Below are positions 9,174 through 18,084 of a DNA stretch of 64,000 bases, one piece after another; positions within the stretch are counted from its first letter, which is position 1, and each line of letters opens with the position of its first letter. Source of the DNA: Levilactobacillus namurensis DSM 19117 (GTDB lineage Bacteria; Bacillota; Bacilli; Lactobacillales; Lactobacillaceae); contig NZ_AZDT01000042.1 in assembly GCF_001434785.1 (NCBI RefSeq), positions 1 through 64,000 of the forward strand, written 5' to 3'. The notes beneath the pieces were generated by a model. It was not told the origin of the DNA. It worked only from the letters and a program-made list of their open reading frames with translations, and did no database searches. A program made the position numbers and the translations under genes.

Positions 9174-9185
9174 AGCAATCGATTA
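9174..9185 (-). promoter_or_regulatory. Candidate LacI-family operator, GH31 leader
   Basis: AGCAATCGATTA, which on the minus strand reads TAATCGATTGCT. It lies about 20-30 bases downstream of the predicted GH31 start point. The near-identical TAATCGGTTGCT occupies an equivalent place in the maltose transporter leader (28009-28020). Shared regulation is inferred. Confidence 0.5.
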
Positions 9186-9210
9186 AAGTTGGTTGGTTGT
9201 TTACACCAAC

Positions 9211-9239
9211 ATATTATCACGGATTGAAAACGCATACAA
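9211..9239 (-). promoter_or_regulatory. GH31 promoter with overlapping cre
   Basis: On the minus strand: -35 TTGTAT (9234-9239), 17-base spacer, -10 TAATAT (9211-9216). TGAAAACGCATACA at 9225-9238 matches the cre consensus TGWAANCGNTNWCA except at one position and covers the -35, which is the arrangement expected for CcpA repression in glucose. Confidence 0.75.
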
Positions 9240-9363
9240 CCATGAAATCGAAATTTAACGAAAAAGATTAGGCCGGTATGGCGGTCCTAAAAGGCCCCGC
9301 AACGGCGCAGTTTTTATAATAAAATTTATAAGACGTTTGCTTTCCGTGAAAACCAGAAGTTCG

Positions 9364-9369
9364 TATAAT
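9364..9369 (+). promoter_or_regulatory. -10 element for the EIIC operon
   Basis: Perfect TATAAT 150 bases before the EIIC start. The hexamer 17 bases upstream (TTTCCG) is a poor -35, so an activator may be needed; the LysR-type gene of the same cluster is a candidate. The rest of the 9240-9518 stretch shows no gene. Confidence 0.45.
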
Positions 9370-9518
9370 GGGAATAACGAAAAGCGTGGAGAAGCCGGGG
9401 AGTTGGTTTTTCACAAGCTAAACGGGACTTGAAAACGGGGTAAGGCGCGTGGGCATTTCAGGCGTTGTGCGCGCTGATTTCGGGGAAAGTTTTCCCCAAT
9501 GATAAAGGGGCAACGACG

Positions 9519-10814
9519 ATGCAAAGATTATGGCGGTTCAATCAGCGAGTTGGAAAGTGGCGGGCGATGCGGGTGATTCAACAGGCCTTGACGGTCGTCT
9601 ACCCGTTTATTTTAATCATGACCCTAATTAGTGCCATTGGCCAGAGTTGTTTGGCCCCCAATGGCTTTTTCTTTCATATCTATCATATCGGTCAGTGGCT
9701 GCCGGGACTGACACTGTGGCGCCAGGCCTTTCAGGTCATGGGGCTGGTAGTGAATAATGTGGTCGCGGTGATGATGACCTTCGCCACGGGGTACTTCTTA
9801 GCTAAGACCTATCGCCGTAACGAACTTGCCGTGGGGCTGTTGAGCGCGCTGGCTTTCTTGACCCTGAACGTGAATTATGAGGTGATCGACCAGGCCAAGC
9901 GGGGCGGTAGTCAATTCGTTGAAAACAACTTAGGCCCCCAAGGCATCTTCTTAGGAATCGTGGTGGGGCTAGTGGTCGGCTGGTTCGCCAGTTGGTTCTT
10001 GCAGAAACTGGCACACTGGCGCTGGTTCACGCGCTTGACCCTGACCGGGCGGGTGGCATGGTTGTTAGTGATCATCATGGCGGTTATGGTCCTGGTCGGT
10101 TACGGGATGAGTTGGTTGACCACGGGCGGCCTGAATGGCCTGGTCTACCAGGCAACCCGCGCCATGATTACCAATCCGGGGCATCACGGGGTGATGATTC
10201 TGGCCGTCACGGCGTTGAACAACTTCCTGTGGTGGTTGGGCTTGATTGGTCCCGTGAACCTGGCGGGCAACGCGACCGTGAACTCGTTACAGAACTTGGC
10301 CACGGCCGTCCAGCAGGGCTCGGCCTGGAACGTGCCGCATCCCGTGACGCTGCACACGCTGGGGGACGCTTACGCCAACTTCGGTGGGGCGGGGATGACG
10401 TTAGCCCTGCTGATTGCCATCTGGATTGGCTCGACTCGCGCCCATGACCGCCACATTGCGGTTCAGACGGCCTTACCGAACCTGGTTAACCTTAACCAGG
10501 CGACCTTGTTGGGGTTACCGGTCTTGTATAACCCCATCCTATTGATTCCCTTTGTTGTCGCGCCGGCCGTGAACATTGTTCTGGCCTGGTGCGCGATCAC
10601 TTGGAAATTGGTCCCGCCTATGGTGTACCCCATGCCCCAGACGACGCCGGGGCCGTTGATGGCCTACCTAGGCACTGCCGGGGATTGGCGCGCGTTACTG
10701 TTGAGTCTGGTCTGTCTGACCGTCTCAGTCCTAATTTATCTGCCATTTGTGAAGCTCTTGAATCAACTTCCTGAGCCCGCGGAAGAGGAAGAGGGTGAAG
10801 ACCATGCGGCGTAA
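9519..10814 (+). CDS. PTS EIIC, lactose/cellobiose-type permease
   Basis: 431 residues with about ten membrane segments. Sugar-translocating EIIC subunit: it carries a beta-glucoside or disaccharide in while EIIB phosphorylates it. The pattern FLWWLGLIGPVN, a TLGDAYANFGGAG stretch and LYNPILLIPFVVAPAVN place it in the CelB/LacE-type EIIC group. ATG at 9519 follows AAAGGGG; an upstream in-frame ATG has no ribosome site. No EIIA or EIIB gene or domain is adjacent, so it must borrow these from elsewhere or be specialised. It overlaps the following hydrolase gene by 11 bases. Substrate unknown. Confidence 0.88.
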   Translation: MQRLWRFNQRVGKWRAMRVIQQALTVVYPFILIMTLISAIGQSCLAPNGFFFHIYHIGQWLPGLTLWRQAFQVMGLVVNNVVAVMMTFATGYFLAKTYRRNELAVGLLSALAFLTLNVNYEVIDQAKRGGSQFVENNLGPQGIFLGIVVGLVVGWFASWFLQKLAHWRWFTRLTLTGRVAWLLVIIMAVMVLVGYGMSWLTTGGLNGLVYQATRAMITNPGHHGVMILAVTALNNFLWWLGLIGPVNLAGNATVNSLQNLATAVQQGSAWNVPHPVTLHTLGDAYANFGGAGMTLALLIAIWIGSTRAHDRHIAVQTALPNLVNLNQATLLGLPVLYNPILLIPFVVAPAVNIVLAWCAITWKLVPPMVYPMPQTTPGPLMAYLGTAGDWRALLLSLVCLTVSVLIYLPFVKLLNQLPEPAEEEEGEDHAA

Positions 10815-11694
10815 GTTTATTGGGTGGGGGCTGGCCATTGTTGCGGTTCTGGCAATCTTTTTCCCAAGTATGGCTTGGATGCAGACCCGAATCACCCATT
10901 ATAAGACCAATTACCGGACGCCGTTGAATCCGACCATTCTGGTCCCGGGGTCGAGTGCCAGTCAGGACCGGTTCGATGCCCTGATTAAACAGTTGCGCCA
11001 AGAGACCAAGACGGCGCATAGCGTGTTAAAGGTCAAGGTCGCAACGAACGGAAAACTTTCCTATACCGGGAGCATTCGGCGCAATGACAACCATCCCTTC
11101 ATCGTGGTGGCCTTTGCGAACAACCGTGATGGTTATACGAACATCAACCAGCAGGCCCGGTGGTTGAACGTGGCCTTTAAAGACCTGGTCAAGACTTACC
11201 ATTTCAACCACTTCAACGCCTTAGGCCACTCTAACGGGGGCTTGATCTTAAGCCTGTTTTTGGAAAAGTACTTTGACCAATCGCCAACGGTGACCATCGA
11301 CCGTCTGATGACCATCGCGACCCCCTACAACATGGAATCGGATAGTACCACGACGCGGACCGCGATGTTGAACGAACTGGTGGCGGGCCGGCATAAGCTG
11401 CCCAAGAAGCTGACGGTCTATTCGGTCGCCGGCACGGAAAACTACTCGAGCGACGGCACCGTTCCGGCCAACAGTGTGAGCCAAGGAAAGTATATCTTTC
11501 AGAATCAAGTCGCCCACTACACCCAGATCACGGTGACGGGTGACGATACCACGCACTCGGATCTGCCCCAGAACAAGCAGATTGTCCTGCTGATTCGGCA
11601 GTACCTGCTTCAGGAGACGTTGCCCGCCAAAGACCGGGCCGTCAACCAATCACGCTTCACGCAGAGTCAAGCGGGGGAACCCGAGGAGCCTTAG
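10804..11694 (+). CDS. Membrane-anchored alpha/beta hydrolase (DUF915)
   Basis: 296 residues. The N-terminal hydrophobic segment (residues ~7-26) is an anchor or uncleaved signal, and the rest is an extracytoplasmic DUF915-type alpha/beta hydrolase. GHSNGG carries the nucleophile S143, and TILVPG the oxyanion-side loop; SSDGTVP and THSDLP near the C-terminus look like the Asp and His parts of the triad. Substrate unknown. I prefer the ATG at 10804 over the GTG at 10795 because AGGAAGAGGG is correctly spaced from the former. Translationally coupled to EIIC. A second DUF915-like protein is encoded at 34871. Confidence 0.82.
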   Translation: MRRKFIGWGLAIVAVLAIFFPSMAWMQTRITHYKTNYRTPLNPTILVPGSSASQDRFDALIKQLRQETKTAHSVLKVKVATNGKLSYTGSIRRNDNHPFIVVAFANNRDGYTNINQQARWLNVAFKDLVKTYHFNHFNALGHSNGGLILSLFLEKYFDQSPTVTIDRLMTIATPYNMESDSTTTRTAMLNELVAGRHKLPKKLTVYSVAGTENYSSDGTVPANSVSQGKYIFQNQVAHYTQITVTGDDTTHSDLPQNKQIVLLIRQYLLQETLPAKDRAVNQSRFTQSQAGEPEEP

Positions 11695-11718
11695 CAGAAA
11701 TAAACGAGGTGACCTTTC

Positions 11719-12576
11719 GTGAATTTTCGTCAACTAGAATACTTTTTAGCGGTCGCCGACGCGGGTCAGATTACGGCAGCGGCCCAGCAGTTGCATATGG
11801 CCCAACCGCCGCTAAGTTATCAATTGAAGCAACTTGAAGCGGAGCTGGGCGTCACACTGTTGCACCGGACGTCAAGCGGGACCTCCCTGACGCCGGCGGG
11901 GGTCCTCTTGCGGGACTACGCCCAACAGTTACTCGACCTGCGGGAGCGGGCGGATAGTCAGGTTCGGTCACTGGGTCAGGGCTTGGCGGGGGTATTGTCG
12001 GTCGGGGTCATCTCGTCGTCGATTGGCGCGATGCCTAACGCGAAGTTGCGGACGTTAACGCGTCATTACCCCAAAGTCCAGATTCGTCTGTTCGAAGACA
12101 ACACTTACGGCTTGATTGACCGGTTGGAAAAACACTTGATTGACGTGGCCATCGTCCGGACGCCGTTTACGGCGCCCCGGTTAGCTAGTAAGGACCTCAA
12201 GACGGAGTCGATGGTTGCGGTGGTCCCCAAGAAGTACGACCATTTTCGGGGCGTCACGTTGCGGGTGGAGGACCTGGCTGACGTGCCGTTGATCATTTAT
12301 CGACGGTTTGAACGCCTTTTTGCCGCGACGTTCGCGCAGAAGGGGATGGCCCCGTTCATCGCCTGCACCTGTGACGATGCCCGCACCGCAGTCCAGTGGG
12401 CCGAGGCCCGGATGGGCGTGGCGGTGGTTCCCCAGTCGGTGGCGGAACAGATTAGCGGTCCCCAGACGAACTTACGGCCGATTCGGTACCAACCTTGGCG
12501 GACCACGTTGAAGTTGGTTTGGCCGGAGCAGGTGACCCCTGGGCCACTGCTCCAACGGTTCATTGACAGTTATTAA
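11719..12576 (+). CDS. LysR-family transcriptional regulator
   Basis: 285 residues. The N-terminal winged helix-turn-helix (residues 1-~60, FLAVADAGQITAAAQQLHMAQPPLSYQLKQLE) is classic LysR, followed by the two-lobed effector domain (~90-285). Start is GTG, preceded by CGAGGTGA. It follows the hydrolase by 24 bases on the same strand, so it is probably the last gene of the EIIC-hydrolase operon or its regulator. LysR proteins usually respond to a small molecule and often autoregulate; the ligand is unknown. Confidence 0.93.
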   Translation: MNFRQLEYFLAVADAGQITAAAQQLHMAQPPLSYQLKQLEAELGVTLLHRTSSGTSLTPAGVLLRDYAQQLLDLRERADSQVRSLGQGLAGVLSVGVISSSIGAMPNAKLRTLTRHYPKVQIRLFEDNTYGLIDRLEKHLIDVAIVRTPFTAPRLASKDLKTESMVAVVPKKYDHFRGVTLRVEDLADVPLIIYRRFERLFAATFAQKGMAPFIACTCDDARTAVQWAEARMGVAVVPQSVAEQISGPQTNLRPIRYQPWRTTLKLVWPEQVTPGPLLQRFIDSY

Positions 12577-12599
12577 GATACATGAAATACAATTTAGAT

Positions 12600-12637
12600 G
12601 AGGTTGCCATATTTTTAAAGTATGGCAGCCTCGTTTT
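12600..12637 (+). terminator. Terminator after the LysR gene
   Basis: GAGGTTGCCATA / TATGGCAGCCTC stem followed by GTTTT. The 270 bases from here to the next gene hold no recognisable gene. Confidence 0.85.
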
Positions 12638-12907
12638 ACTTTGCGGCCGCTTTCATGGTGAGAACGACGGGGATTTTAGTGTGGTGGAAATGGACTGATT
12701 CAGGTGGTAGGCCAAAAGCAGCTTTTATTTATTAGTGCACAATCAATAGATGCTTATACTAGTAATGCTGATTTATAAGAGCTTTAGTTTGTGAATAATC
12801 GCCCAATAAAGCCTCGTTGGGCCAAGCCAGTCATTTGCTCTGGTGGCCGGAAAGATAAATAATTGTAAGCGTTGTTTAAAAAAGAAATTGGGGGGAATTA
12901 AGGACTC

Positions 12908-13759
12908 ATGGTGCAAACTGCTTTAATCATGTTAGGGGTGGGCCTCTTTGCGGGTATCGCGGGCGCCATCCTGGGAATCGGCGGGGGGGTGATCATCACG
13001 CCAATCTTGACGCTGGGGATGGGGTTGAGTATCAAGTACGCCATCGGTGCCAGTATCATCGCCGTCATCGCCACTAGTTCGGGGTCAACGATTGCGTATT
13101 TACGGGATAACGTCTTGAACCTGCGGGTGGCAATGTTTCTCGAAATTGCCACGACCATTGGGGCCATTATCGGGGCCTTAATGACGGGAATCCTGGACCC
13201 CAAGTATTTGTATCTCTTATTTGGCTGCTTATTAGTCTTTTCAGCCTGGAACATGGTGCGCAAGTTGCGGCGGGGACAGGAAGTCTTGAAGCGGGTGACG
13301 CCCGATAGGATTGCGGCCAAGTTGAAGCTTAACGGCAGTTACTTTGATAAGGCCGAGCTGCGCGACGTTGACTATCAGGTCGAAAACGTCCCCGCGGGCT
13401 TTGCCGTGATGTTCGGTGCCGGGGTGGCCAGCGGCCTGTTGGGCATTGGCTCCGGTGCGTTTAAGGTCATGGCCATGGATACCTTCATGAAGATGCCCCT
13501 GAAGCCGTCGAGCTCCACGTCGAATCTGATGATGGGGGTCACGGCGGCCGCTAGTGCGACCGTGTACTTCTTCAACGGGTCGATCCTGCCGGGAATTGCG
13601 GTACCAATGGCGTTAGGAATCTTGATCGGCGCCGTAATTGGGTCACGAATCATGCAGGTCCTACCGGCGCGGTGGATTCGAATCGTGTTTATCCCGGTGT
13701 TGCTCTACATCGGTCTACAGATGGTCTTTAAAGGATTGGGGGTACAGCTCTTCTCATGA
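12908..13759 (+). CDS. TSUP (TauE/SafE) family anion exporter
   Basis: 283 residues with about eight membrane segments in two homologous halves: GLFAGIAGAILGIGGGVIITPIL near residue 10 and AVMFGAGVASGLLGIGSGAFKV near residue 165. The glycine-rich repeats are the family signature. TSUP members move sulfite, organosulfonates or other small anions; which one here is unknown. ATG follows GGGGGGAATTAAGG. It overlaps the DUF1634 gene by four bases (ATGA), and this pair is widespread in lactic acid bacteria, so the two probably work as one transporter. Confidence 0.9.
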   Translation: MVQTALIMLGVGLFAGIAGAILGIGGGVIITPILTLGMGLSIKYAIGASIIAVIATSSGSTIAYLRDNVLNLRVAMFLEIATTIGAIIGALMTGILDPKYLYLLFGCLLVFSAWNMVRKLRRGQEVLKRVTPDRIAAKLKLNGSYFDKAELRDVDYQVENVPAGFAVMFGAGVASGLLGIGSGAFKVMAMDTFMKMPLKPSSSTSNLMMGVTAAASATVYFFNGSILPGIAVPMALGILIGAVIGSRIMQVLPARWIRIVFIPVLLYIGLQMVFKGLGVQLFS

Positions 13760-14133
13760 CAGAAAAACCAACAACGGCCAAGGAAATGGCCCAAGTCGAA
13801 ACCATCATTGGACGCATCCTCCAGATTGGGGTCATCATCTCAGCCATCATCATGGCCATCGGACTGGTCCTGTTCCTGGTGACCGGGCAATCCGGCTACC
13901 CGGGGAGCACGGTGCCGACTAGCATGCAGACCATCCTGACGGGGGTCGTCCAGTTCCGGCCCTATGCCGTGATGATGCTAGGCGTCTACTGCTTGATTCT
14001 GACCCCGGTCTTGCGGGTGATTGTGTCCATTTATGCCTTTTATCGTGAAAAGGACCGCCTGTACGTCGCCATCACGACGGCGGTACTGGTTATCTTGATC
14101 GTGGCCTTAGTGATTGGGGTCTACGGAAAGTAA
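13756..14133 (+). CDS. DUF1634 membrane protein, TSUP partner
   Basis: 125 residues with three membrane segments (about 24-45, 70-93 and 101-122). Start overlaps the stop of the TSUP gene, so translation is coupled. DUF1634 proteins are habitually encoded beside TSUP permeases; an accessory subunit role is inferred from that, not from any motif. Confidence 0.85.
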   Translation: MTEKPTTAKEMAQVETIIGRILQIGVIISAIIMAIGLVLFLVTGQSGYPGSTVPTSMQTILTGVVQFRPYAVMMLGVYCLILTPVLRVIVSIYAFYREKDRLYVAITTAVLVILIVALVIGVYGK

Positions 14134-14152
14134 AATAAGCCGCCAAACTGGT

Positions 14153-14226
14153 GATGCCAGTTGAGGAGGTTGTCCAAGGCCATCATATCATCGGTCGGAC
14201 CTTGGGCAACTTCCTCAGCTGGCATC
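14153..14226. terminator. Long hairpin after the TSUP operon
   Basis: A 27-position imperfect stem, arms 14153-14179 and 14200-14226 (GATGCCAG...CCAAGG against CCTTGG...CTGGCATC), is followed by ATTTTG. It probably terminates the operon, but is longer than an ordinary terminator. Confidence 0.65.
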
Positions 14227-14421
14227 ATTTTGTGTAGGGCTTGAATTTGCGACAACCGCCTTGGTCCTACCTTTAGTTAAGGACCAACCTCACAGCCAAA
14301 TTGGACATCCACCAAGAAAGTTACCGCATGACAGATAAGACGCGACTGCCGGCCAGATATGCTAAACTAAAGACTATACAAAGGTAAGTCGCTAGAAATT
14401 TAAGAAAGAGGGGATGGCATC

Positions 14422-15639
14422 GTGGGAAAACGGAAGCCGGAGCAGTGGCGCCGTAATCTTGCCGTGCTATGGTTAGGAACGTTTATTGCGGGCATGGGCT
14501 TTAGTGAAATCATGCCGTTTCTTTCCTTATATGTTGATGATCTCGGCACCTTCACTAAGGGTCAGCTGACCCTGTACAGTGGGGTCACGTACGCGGTCAC
14601 GTTCTTAGTGATTGCGTTGATCTCACCCGTGTGGGGCCGCTTGGCGGACCGAAAAGGCCGGAAGCTGATGCTGTTACGGTCATCGTTGGGGATGGCCCTG
14701 GTGATTGGCTTGATGGGCTTTGTGACCAACGTCTGGCAGTTGATTGGGTTGCGGTTCCTCCAAGGCTTGTTTGCGGGGTACATCCCCAACGCCAGTGCCC
14801 TAGTCGCCGCGGAGACCCCGCGGGACAAGAGTGGCAACGCGCTGGGGATTTTAACCACCGGATACGTCAGTGGGAACCTGATTGGCCCCGTGTTAGGGGG
14901 AATCATGGCCCAGGTCTTCTTGATTCGGTGGACCTTTTTACTGACCGGGATTTTTCTGATCATCGTGTTCTTCTTGAGCGCAACGCTGGTCCACGAACAC
15001 TTCACCCCCGTTACGCGCGCCCAGCAGGCGCAGGGGGGCAGTTGGCTCCAAGCGTTTAAGAATCCCAAGCTGATTATCGTGTTATTGGTCTCGACCATGA
15101 TTATTCAGATGGGGAACAATTCGATTACGCCCATCATCAGTCTCTACGTGCGGCAGTTGATGCACGGGGTCGGACCGGTGACCGTGGTCGCCGGGATCAT
15201 CGCCGCACTCCCCGGCTTTTCGACGTTGATTGCGGCGCCGAAGCTGGGGGAGTACGGGGACCGCAAAGGTACGGCCCGGATCTTAGTCTTCGGGTACGTC
15301 TTTGCCATCTTGATGTACTTCCCGCAAGGTTTTGTGACCAGCGTGTGGCTACTGGGGATTTTCCGGTTCATGATTGGGATTTCCGATGGTGCGTTGTTCC
15401 CGGTGGTCCAGACCATGCTGACCAAGAACTCTCCGCAGGAATTGACCGGGACCGTCTTTAGTTGGAACCAATCGTTTCAGGCGCTGGGGAGTATGTTTGG
15501 CTCCTTGTTTGGGGGGATTATCGCGAACCTCTTCAACTACAGCGGTGTCTTTACGTTTACGGCTTTGACGTTACTGGTAAACTTTTTGTTGCTCTGGTGG
15601 CTAGTCCCTGAGATTCGCCACTGGCGGCAACGCGCATAG
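14422..15639 (+). CDS. MFS efflux transporter (DHA1-type)
   Basis: 405 residues, 12 predicted membrane segments. The loop after helix 2 carries the MFS motif GRLADRKGRK, and the GYVSGNLIGPVLGG stretch in helix 5 resembles motif C of drug:H+ antiporters. Multidrug or metabolite export is the likely role; no substrate can be named. Start is GTG with AAAGAGGGG upstream. It is followed after ten bases by the alarmone synthetase gene and probably cotranscribed with it. Confidence 0.9.
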   Translation: MGKRKPEQWRRNLAVLWLGTFIAGMGFSEIMPFLSLYVDDLGTFTKGQLTLYSGVTYAVTFLVIALISPVWGRLADRKGRKLMLLRSSLGMALVIGLMGFVTNVWQLIGLRFLQGLFAGYIPNASALVAAETPRDKSGNALGILTTGYVSGNLIGPVLGGIMAQVFLIRWTFLLTGIFLIIVFFLSATLVHEHFTPVTRAQQAQGGSWLQAFKNPKLIIVLLVSTMIIQMGNNSITPIISLYVRQLMHGVGPVTVVAGIIAALPGFSTLIAAPKLGEYGDRKGTARILVFGYVFAILMYFPQGFVTSVWLLGIFRFMIGISDGALFPVVQTMLTKNSPQELTGTVFSWNQSFQALGSMFGSLFGGIIANLFNYSGVFTFTALTLLVNFLLLWWLVPEIRHWRQRA

Positions 15640-15649
15640 GAGGCATAGG

Positions 15650-16348
15650 ATGGTACGTGTACGGTCACAAGATGACTTACCAGCGAACTTACCGAATAAT
15701 CCGGCGACCCTGGAAGCCATCGATCAATTTCGACAAATGATGCTGAATTACCGGAGTGCGATTCGGGTGCTTCAGACCAAGATTGAGTACCTGGATCAGG
15801 AGTATAAGATTCAAAACGGCCACTCACTGGTCGATAGTCTACAGACTCGCATTAAATCACCGGAAAGCATTGTGGAAAAGGTGCAACGTAAGCACCTGGA
15901 CTTCAACTTGAATACGTTGCCCCAAGAAATGCACGACATTGCGGGGATCCGGGTCATCGTGCGGTTCGAAGACGACATCACGGCGGTCGAGCACCGCTTA
16001 GCCAAGCAACCGGACGTCCGTATCTTGAAGCGCAAGGATTACGTGGCCCACCCCAAACCCAACGGTTACCGCAGCCTGCATTTGATTCTGGCGGTGCCGG
16101 TCTACTTGGCGGCGGGGAAGAAGGAAGTCATTGTGGAGGTCCAGATTCGAACGATTGCCATGAACTTCTGGGCGTCATTGGAGCATGAGCTTAATTATAA
16201 GAAACAAATCAGTCACCAAGCGGAACTCCGGCAAGAATTATTACGCAAAGCGGACATGGTCCATCAACTGGATCATGATATGAACGCCATCAAGAATCAG
16301 ATTCGGGCGGAAAGCAACCGGAACGTGAACGATTCGGAGACGGATTGA
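15650..16348 (+). CDS. relP: Small alarmone synthetase, RelP/YwaC type
   Basis: 232 residues, only a RelA/SpoT synthetase domain with no hydrolase, TGS or ACT domain. It makes (p)ppGpp from ATP and GDP/GTP. HDIAGIRVIVRFEDD, KDYVAHPKPNGYRSLHL and EVQIRTIAMNFWASLEHEL are the synthetase motifs. The PKPNGYRSLHLI and DQEYKIQNGHS context is closer to RelP (SAS2) than to RelQ. A helical C-terminal tail follows, as in the tetrameric family. Small synthetases are typically induced by wall or envelope stress; cotranscription with an efflux pump fits that, as inference. Confidence 0.9.
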   Translation: MVRVRSQDDLPANLPNNPATLEAIDQFRQMMLNYRSAIRVLQTKIEYLDQEYKIQNGHSLVDSLQTRIKSPESIVEKVQRKHLDFNLNTLPQEMHDIAGIRVIVRFEDDITAVEHRLAKQPDVRILKRKDYVAHPKPNGYRSLHLILAVPVYLAAGKKEVIVEVQIRTIAMNFWASLEHELNYKKQISHQAELRQELLRKADMVHQLDHDMNAIKNQIRAESNRNVNDSETD

Positions 16349-16367
16349 TTCAAGCAACGTGACACGA

Positions 16368-16412
16368 ATACGGCCCAAAATTGTGGTTTGACAATTTTGG
16401 GCCGTATTTTTA
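16368..16412. terminator. Bidirectional terminator
   Basis: ATACGGCCCAAAATTGT / ACAATTTTGGGCCGTAT, a perfect 17-bp stem with T run on the plus strand, between the converging relP and AEC genes. Confidence 0.92.
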
Positions 16413-16427
16413 CTAGTTCTGGAGAAG

Positions 16428-17342
16428 TTAATGGGCGCCGAGGGCTACGACCAGGGGAATCGTCACCAGGCTGAGCACCGTGGAGAGGCTCATGACCGCG
16501 ATGGCGGGTGCGGCGTCGGCGTGAATCTGCAAGGTGAAGAGCACTACGATCCCGGCGACTGGGCAGGCAATCATGATCAAGGTGGTGGTGTAGGCGATGC
16601 CGCTAACGCCCAAAAGGGTGAGCAGTCCCGCACCGATCAATGGGAACAGTAGGTTGCGTAAGAGGAGCGTGAGTCCCAGCCAGGGATTCAACATTTGCCG
16701 GCTCAGGTGAATCTGGGCCAGGCTGTTGCCGATAACGATCATCGAGAGCGGCGTATTGACGGATCCCACGGCTTGGACGATGCGGTTAAGGGTGGTGGGT
16801 AGGTGCCAACTGGTCAAGAAGAGGAGTAGCCCCACCGCAATCGCGATGATGTTGGGATTTAGCAGCACCTGACGCACCTGGTGGCTAGTCTGGTTGTGGA
16901 ATAGGCGAACTCCTAGGGTCCAACTGAAGAGGTTGAATCCGGCTAGCGCCACGACGGCGTAGAAGACCCCGGTACTGCCGAATAGGGCACTGATCAGGGG
17001 GATCCCCATGAACCCAGCGTTGGAGTAGATACTGCCGTACTGGGTGATTCGGCGGAGGTTGGGGTCCTTGAGGTGGCCGAAGATGGCCCAAGCCAGGCCG
17101 GTGACCACTAAGTACCAGAGCAAGGTCGCCAGTGCGGCTAGGAGAAACTGGTGCATTCGGGACCCGGAGAAGGGTTGTTCGAAGGCGTTGATGATGAGGC
17201 AGGGGGAGACCACGTAGAGGAGGATGTTGGTCAGGTCGTTGGCGGTCTGGGCGTGCATCAAGTGGCACTTATTGATCAGGACCCCAATCAACATGAGGCC
17301 GAACATCAGGATAATTTGGGCGGTAAGCTGTGTAAGTTGCAT
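16428..17342 (-). CDS. AEC (auxin efflux carrier) family transporter
   Basis: 304 residues, about ten membrane segments in two halves with a NAGFMGIPL motif near residue 107 at the first crossover. AEC proteins of lactobacilli include malate and other dicarboxylate carriers; no malolactic or citrate gene is adjacent, so the substrate is open. The start at 17342 is ATG, preceded by AGAGAGAAG on the minus strand. The upstream side is occupied by a cluster of structured repeats. Confidence 0.88.
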   Translation of the reverse strand: MQLTQLTAQIILMFGLMLIGVLINKCHLMHAQTANDLTNILLYVVSPCLIINAFEQPFSGSRMHQFLLAALATLLWYLVVTGLAWAIFGHLKDPNLRRITQYGSIYSNAGFMGIPLISALFGSTGVFYAVVALAGFNLFSWTLGVRLFHNQTSHQVRQVLLNPNIIAIAVGLLLFLTSWHLPTTLNRIVQAVGSVNTPLSMIVIGNSLAQIHLSRQMLNPWLGLTLLLRNLLFPLIGAGLLTLLGVSGIAYTTTLIMIACPVAGIVVLFTLQIHADAAPAIAVMSLSTVLSLVTIPLVVALGAH

Positions 17343-17392
17343 GGTAAACGATGCTTCTCTCTGTATGGGTTTGTGAAACGTTGACGGTCATG

Positions 17393-17430
17393 TCCGCCTT
17401 ACCGGACGGCCAGACAAGGCTGGAACGCCG
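17393..17430 (+). repeat. Structured repeat, 5' fragment
   Basis: CGCCTTACCGGACGGCCAGA followed by CAAGGCTGGAACGCCGT, then an abrupt change of sequence. This is the 5' arm of the first subfamily without its partner arm nearby; it may pair as an outer end with copy E. Confidence 0.75.
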
Positions 17431-17464
17431 TCTATCCACGTCGTGTTAGTTAGGCGTAAACTGG

Positions 17465-17610
17465 TCGCCCTCCGGCGCTCAGAAGCTGGAACGCTTGCGG
17501 GCACGATTTTGAACTTCGCCAAGACCGCGAATTTCAAAACTCGGCCTGATGATAAGCCAGCAAAAAACGCTGACTAACCATCATTCGCTAGCTGAGCTTC
17601 TGCTCGCCTC
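17465..17610 (+). repeat. Structured dispersed repeat, copy D (divergent)
   Basis: P1 core CAGAAGCT (17480-17487) with AGCTTCTG (17595-17602). P2 TTTTGAA (17507-17513) with TTCAAAA (17533-17539). P3 TGATG (17547-17551) with CATCA (17579-17583) plus CCAGC/GCTG(A). It keeps GGAACGC..GCGGGCACGATTTT and ACTCGGCCT. The stem sequences are unique to this copy. Confidence 0.7.
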
Positions 17611-17814
17611 CGGGCTGTCAACTAGCGAACAATTTAACGCTGAAGTTACTGGCAACCATCAGCTAACCAAACAGTCCTCGACCGTTACTATTCGTAATTC
17701 CAGGTGATTCCAACAACCGATTGGGGACTATTTAAAGACTAATTGGCAGATTGATTATCACTCAAAACTTAAAGAACCTTCAGGATAGCCAACTATCTTT
17801 AGGTTTACACGATT

Positions 17815-17969
17815 GTAAGCCGTGAGGGTGCCCAGACAGGGCTCAGCCGTGAAATTTGACTTGGGGAGCGTCCTTTGCTGCCCTAGTCAAAGGCCCAGCT
17901 TCGAGACCGCTCTTTGGCTCGAAGTGGGGCCCACGGCGTTCCAGCCCTGTCTGGGCACCCGGTAAGGCG
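17815..17969 (-). repeat. Structured dispersed repeat, copy E
   Basis: P1 is a perfect 18-bp inverted repeat (17826-17843 GGGTGCCCAGACAGGGCT with 17943-17960). Compared with copy G, the outer base pairs differ on both arms together. P2 CTTCGAG/CTCGAAG, P3 TTTGACT/AGTCAAA. Ends CCGGTAAGGCGG. With copy D it fills the 740-base gene-free stretch 17343-18084. Confidence 0.85.
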
Positions 17970-17994
17970 GATGACATAGGGGGATACTTTCACC

Positions 17995-18035
17995 AAAAAA
18001 GCACGGTCGGCTCGCGGGGAGTCGATCGTGCTTTT
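17995..18035 (-). terminator. Terminator of the DUF2929-like gene
   Basis: AAGCACG.TCG.CT hairpin (17999-18034) running into TTTTTT on the minus strand. Confidence 0.75.
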
Positions 18036-18084
18036 GGTCGGCGCATTAGTTGCCTAATGGCGAAAGCTCGTCGGTTAGTAGGCC

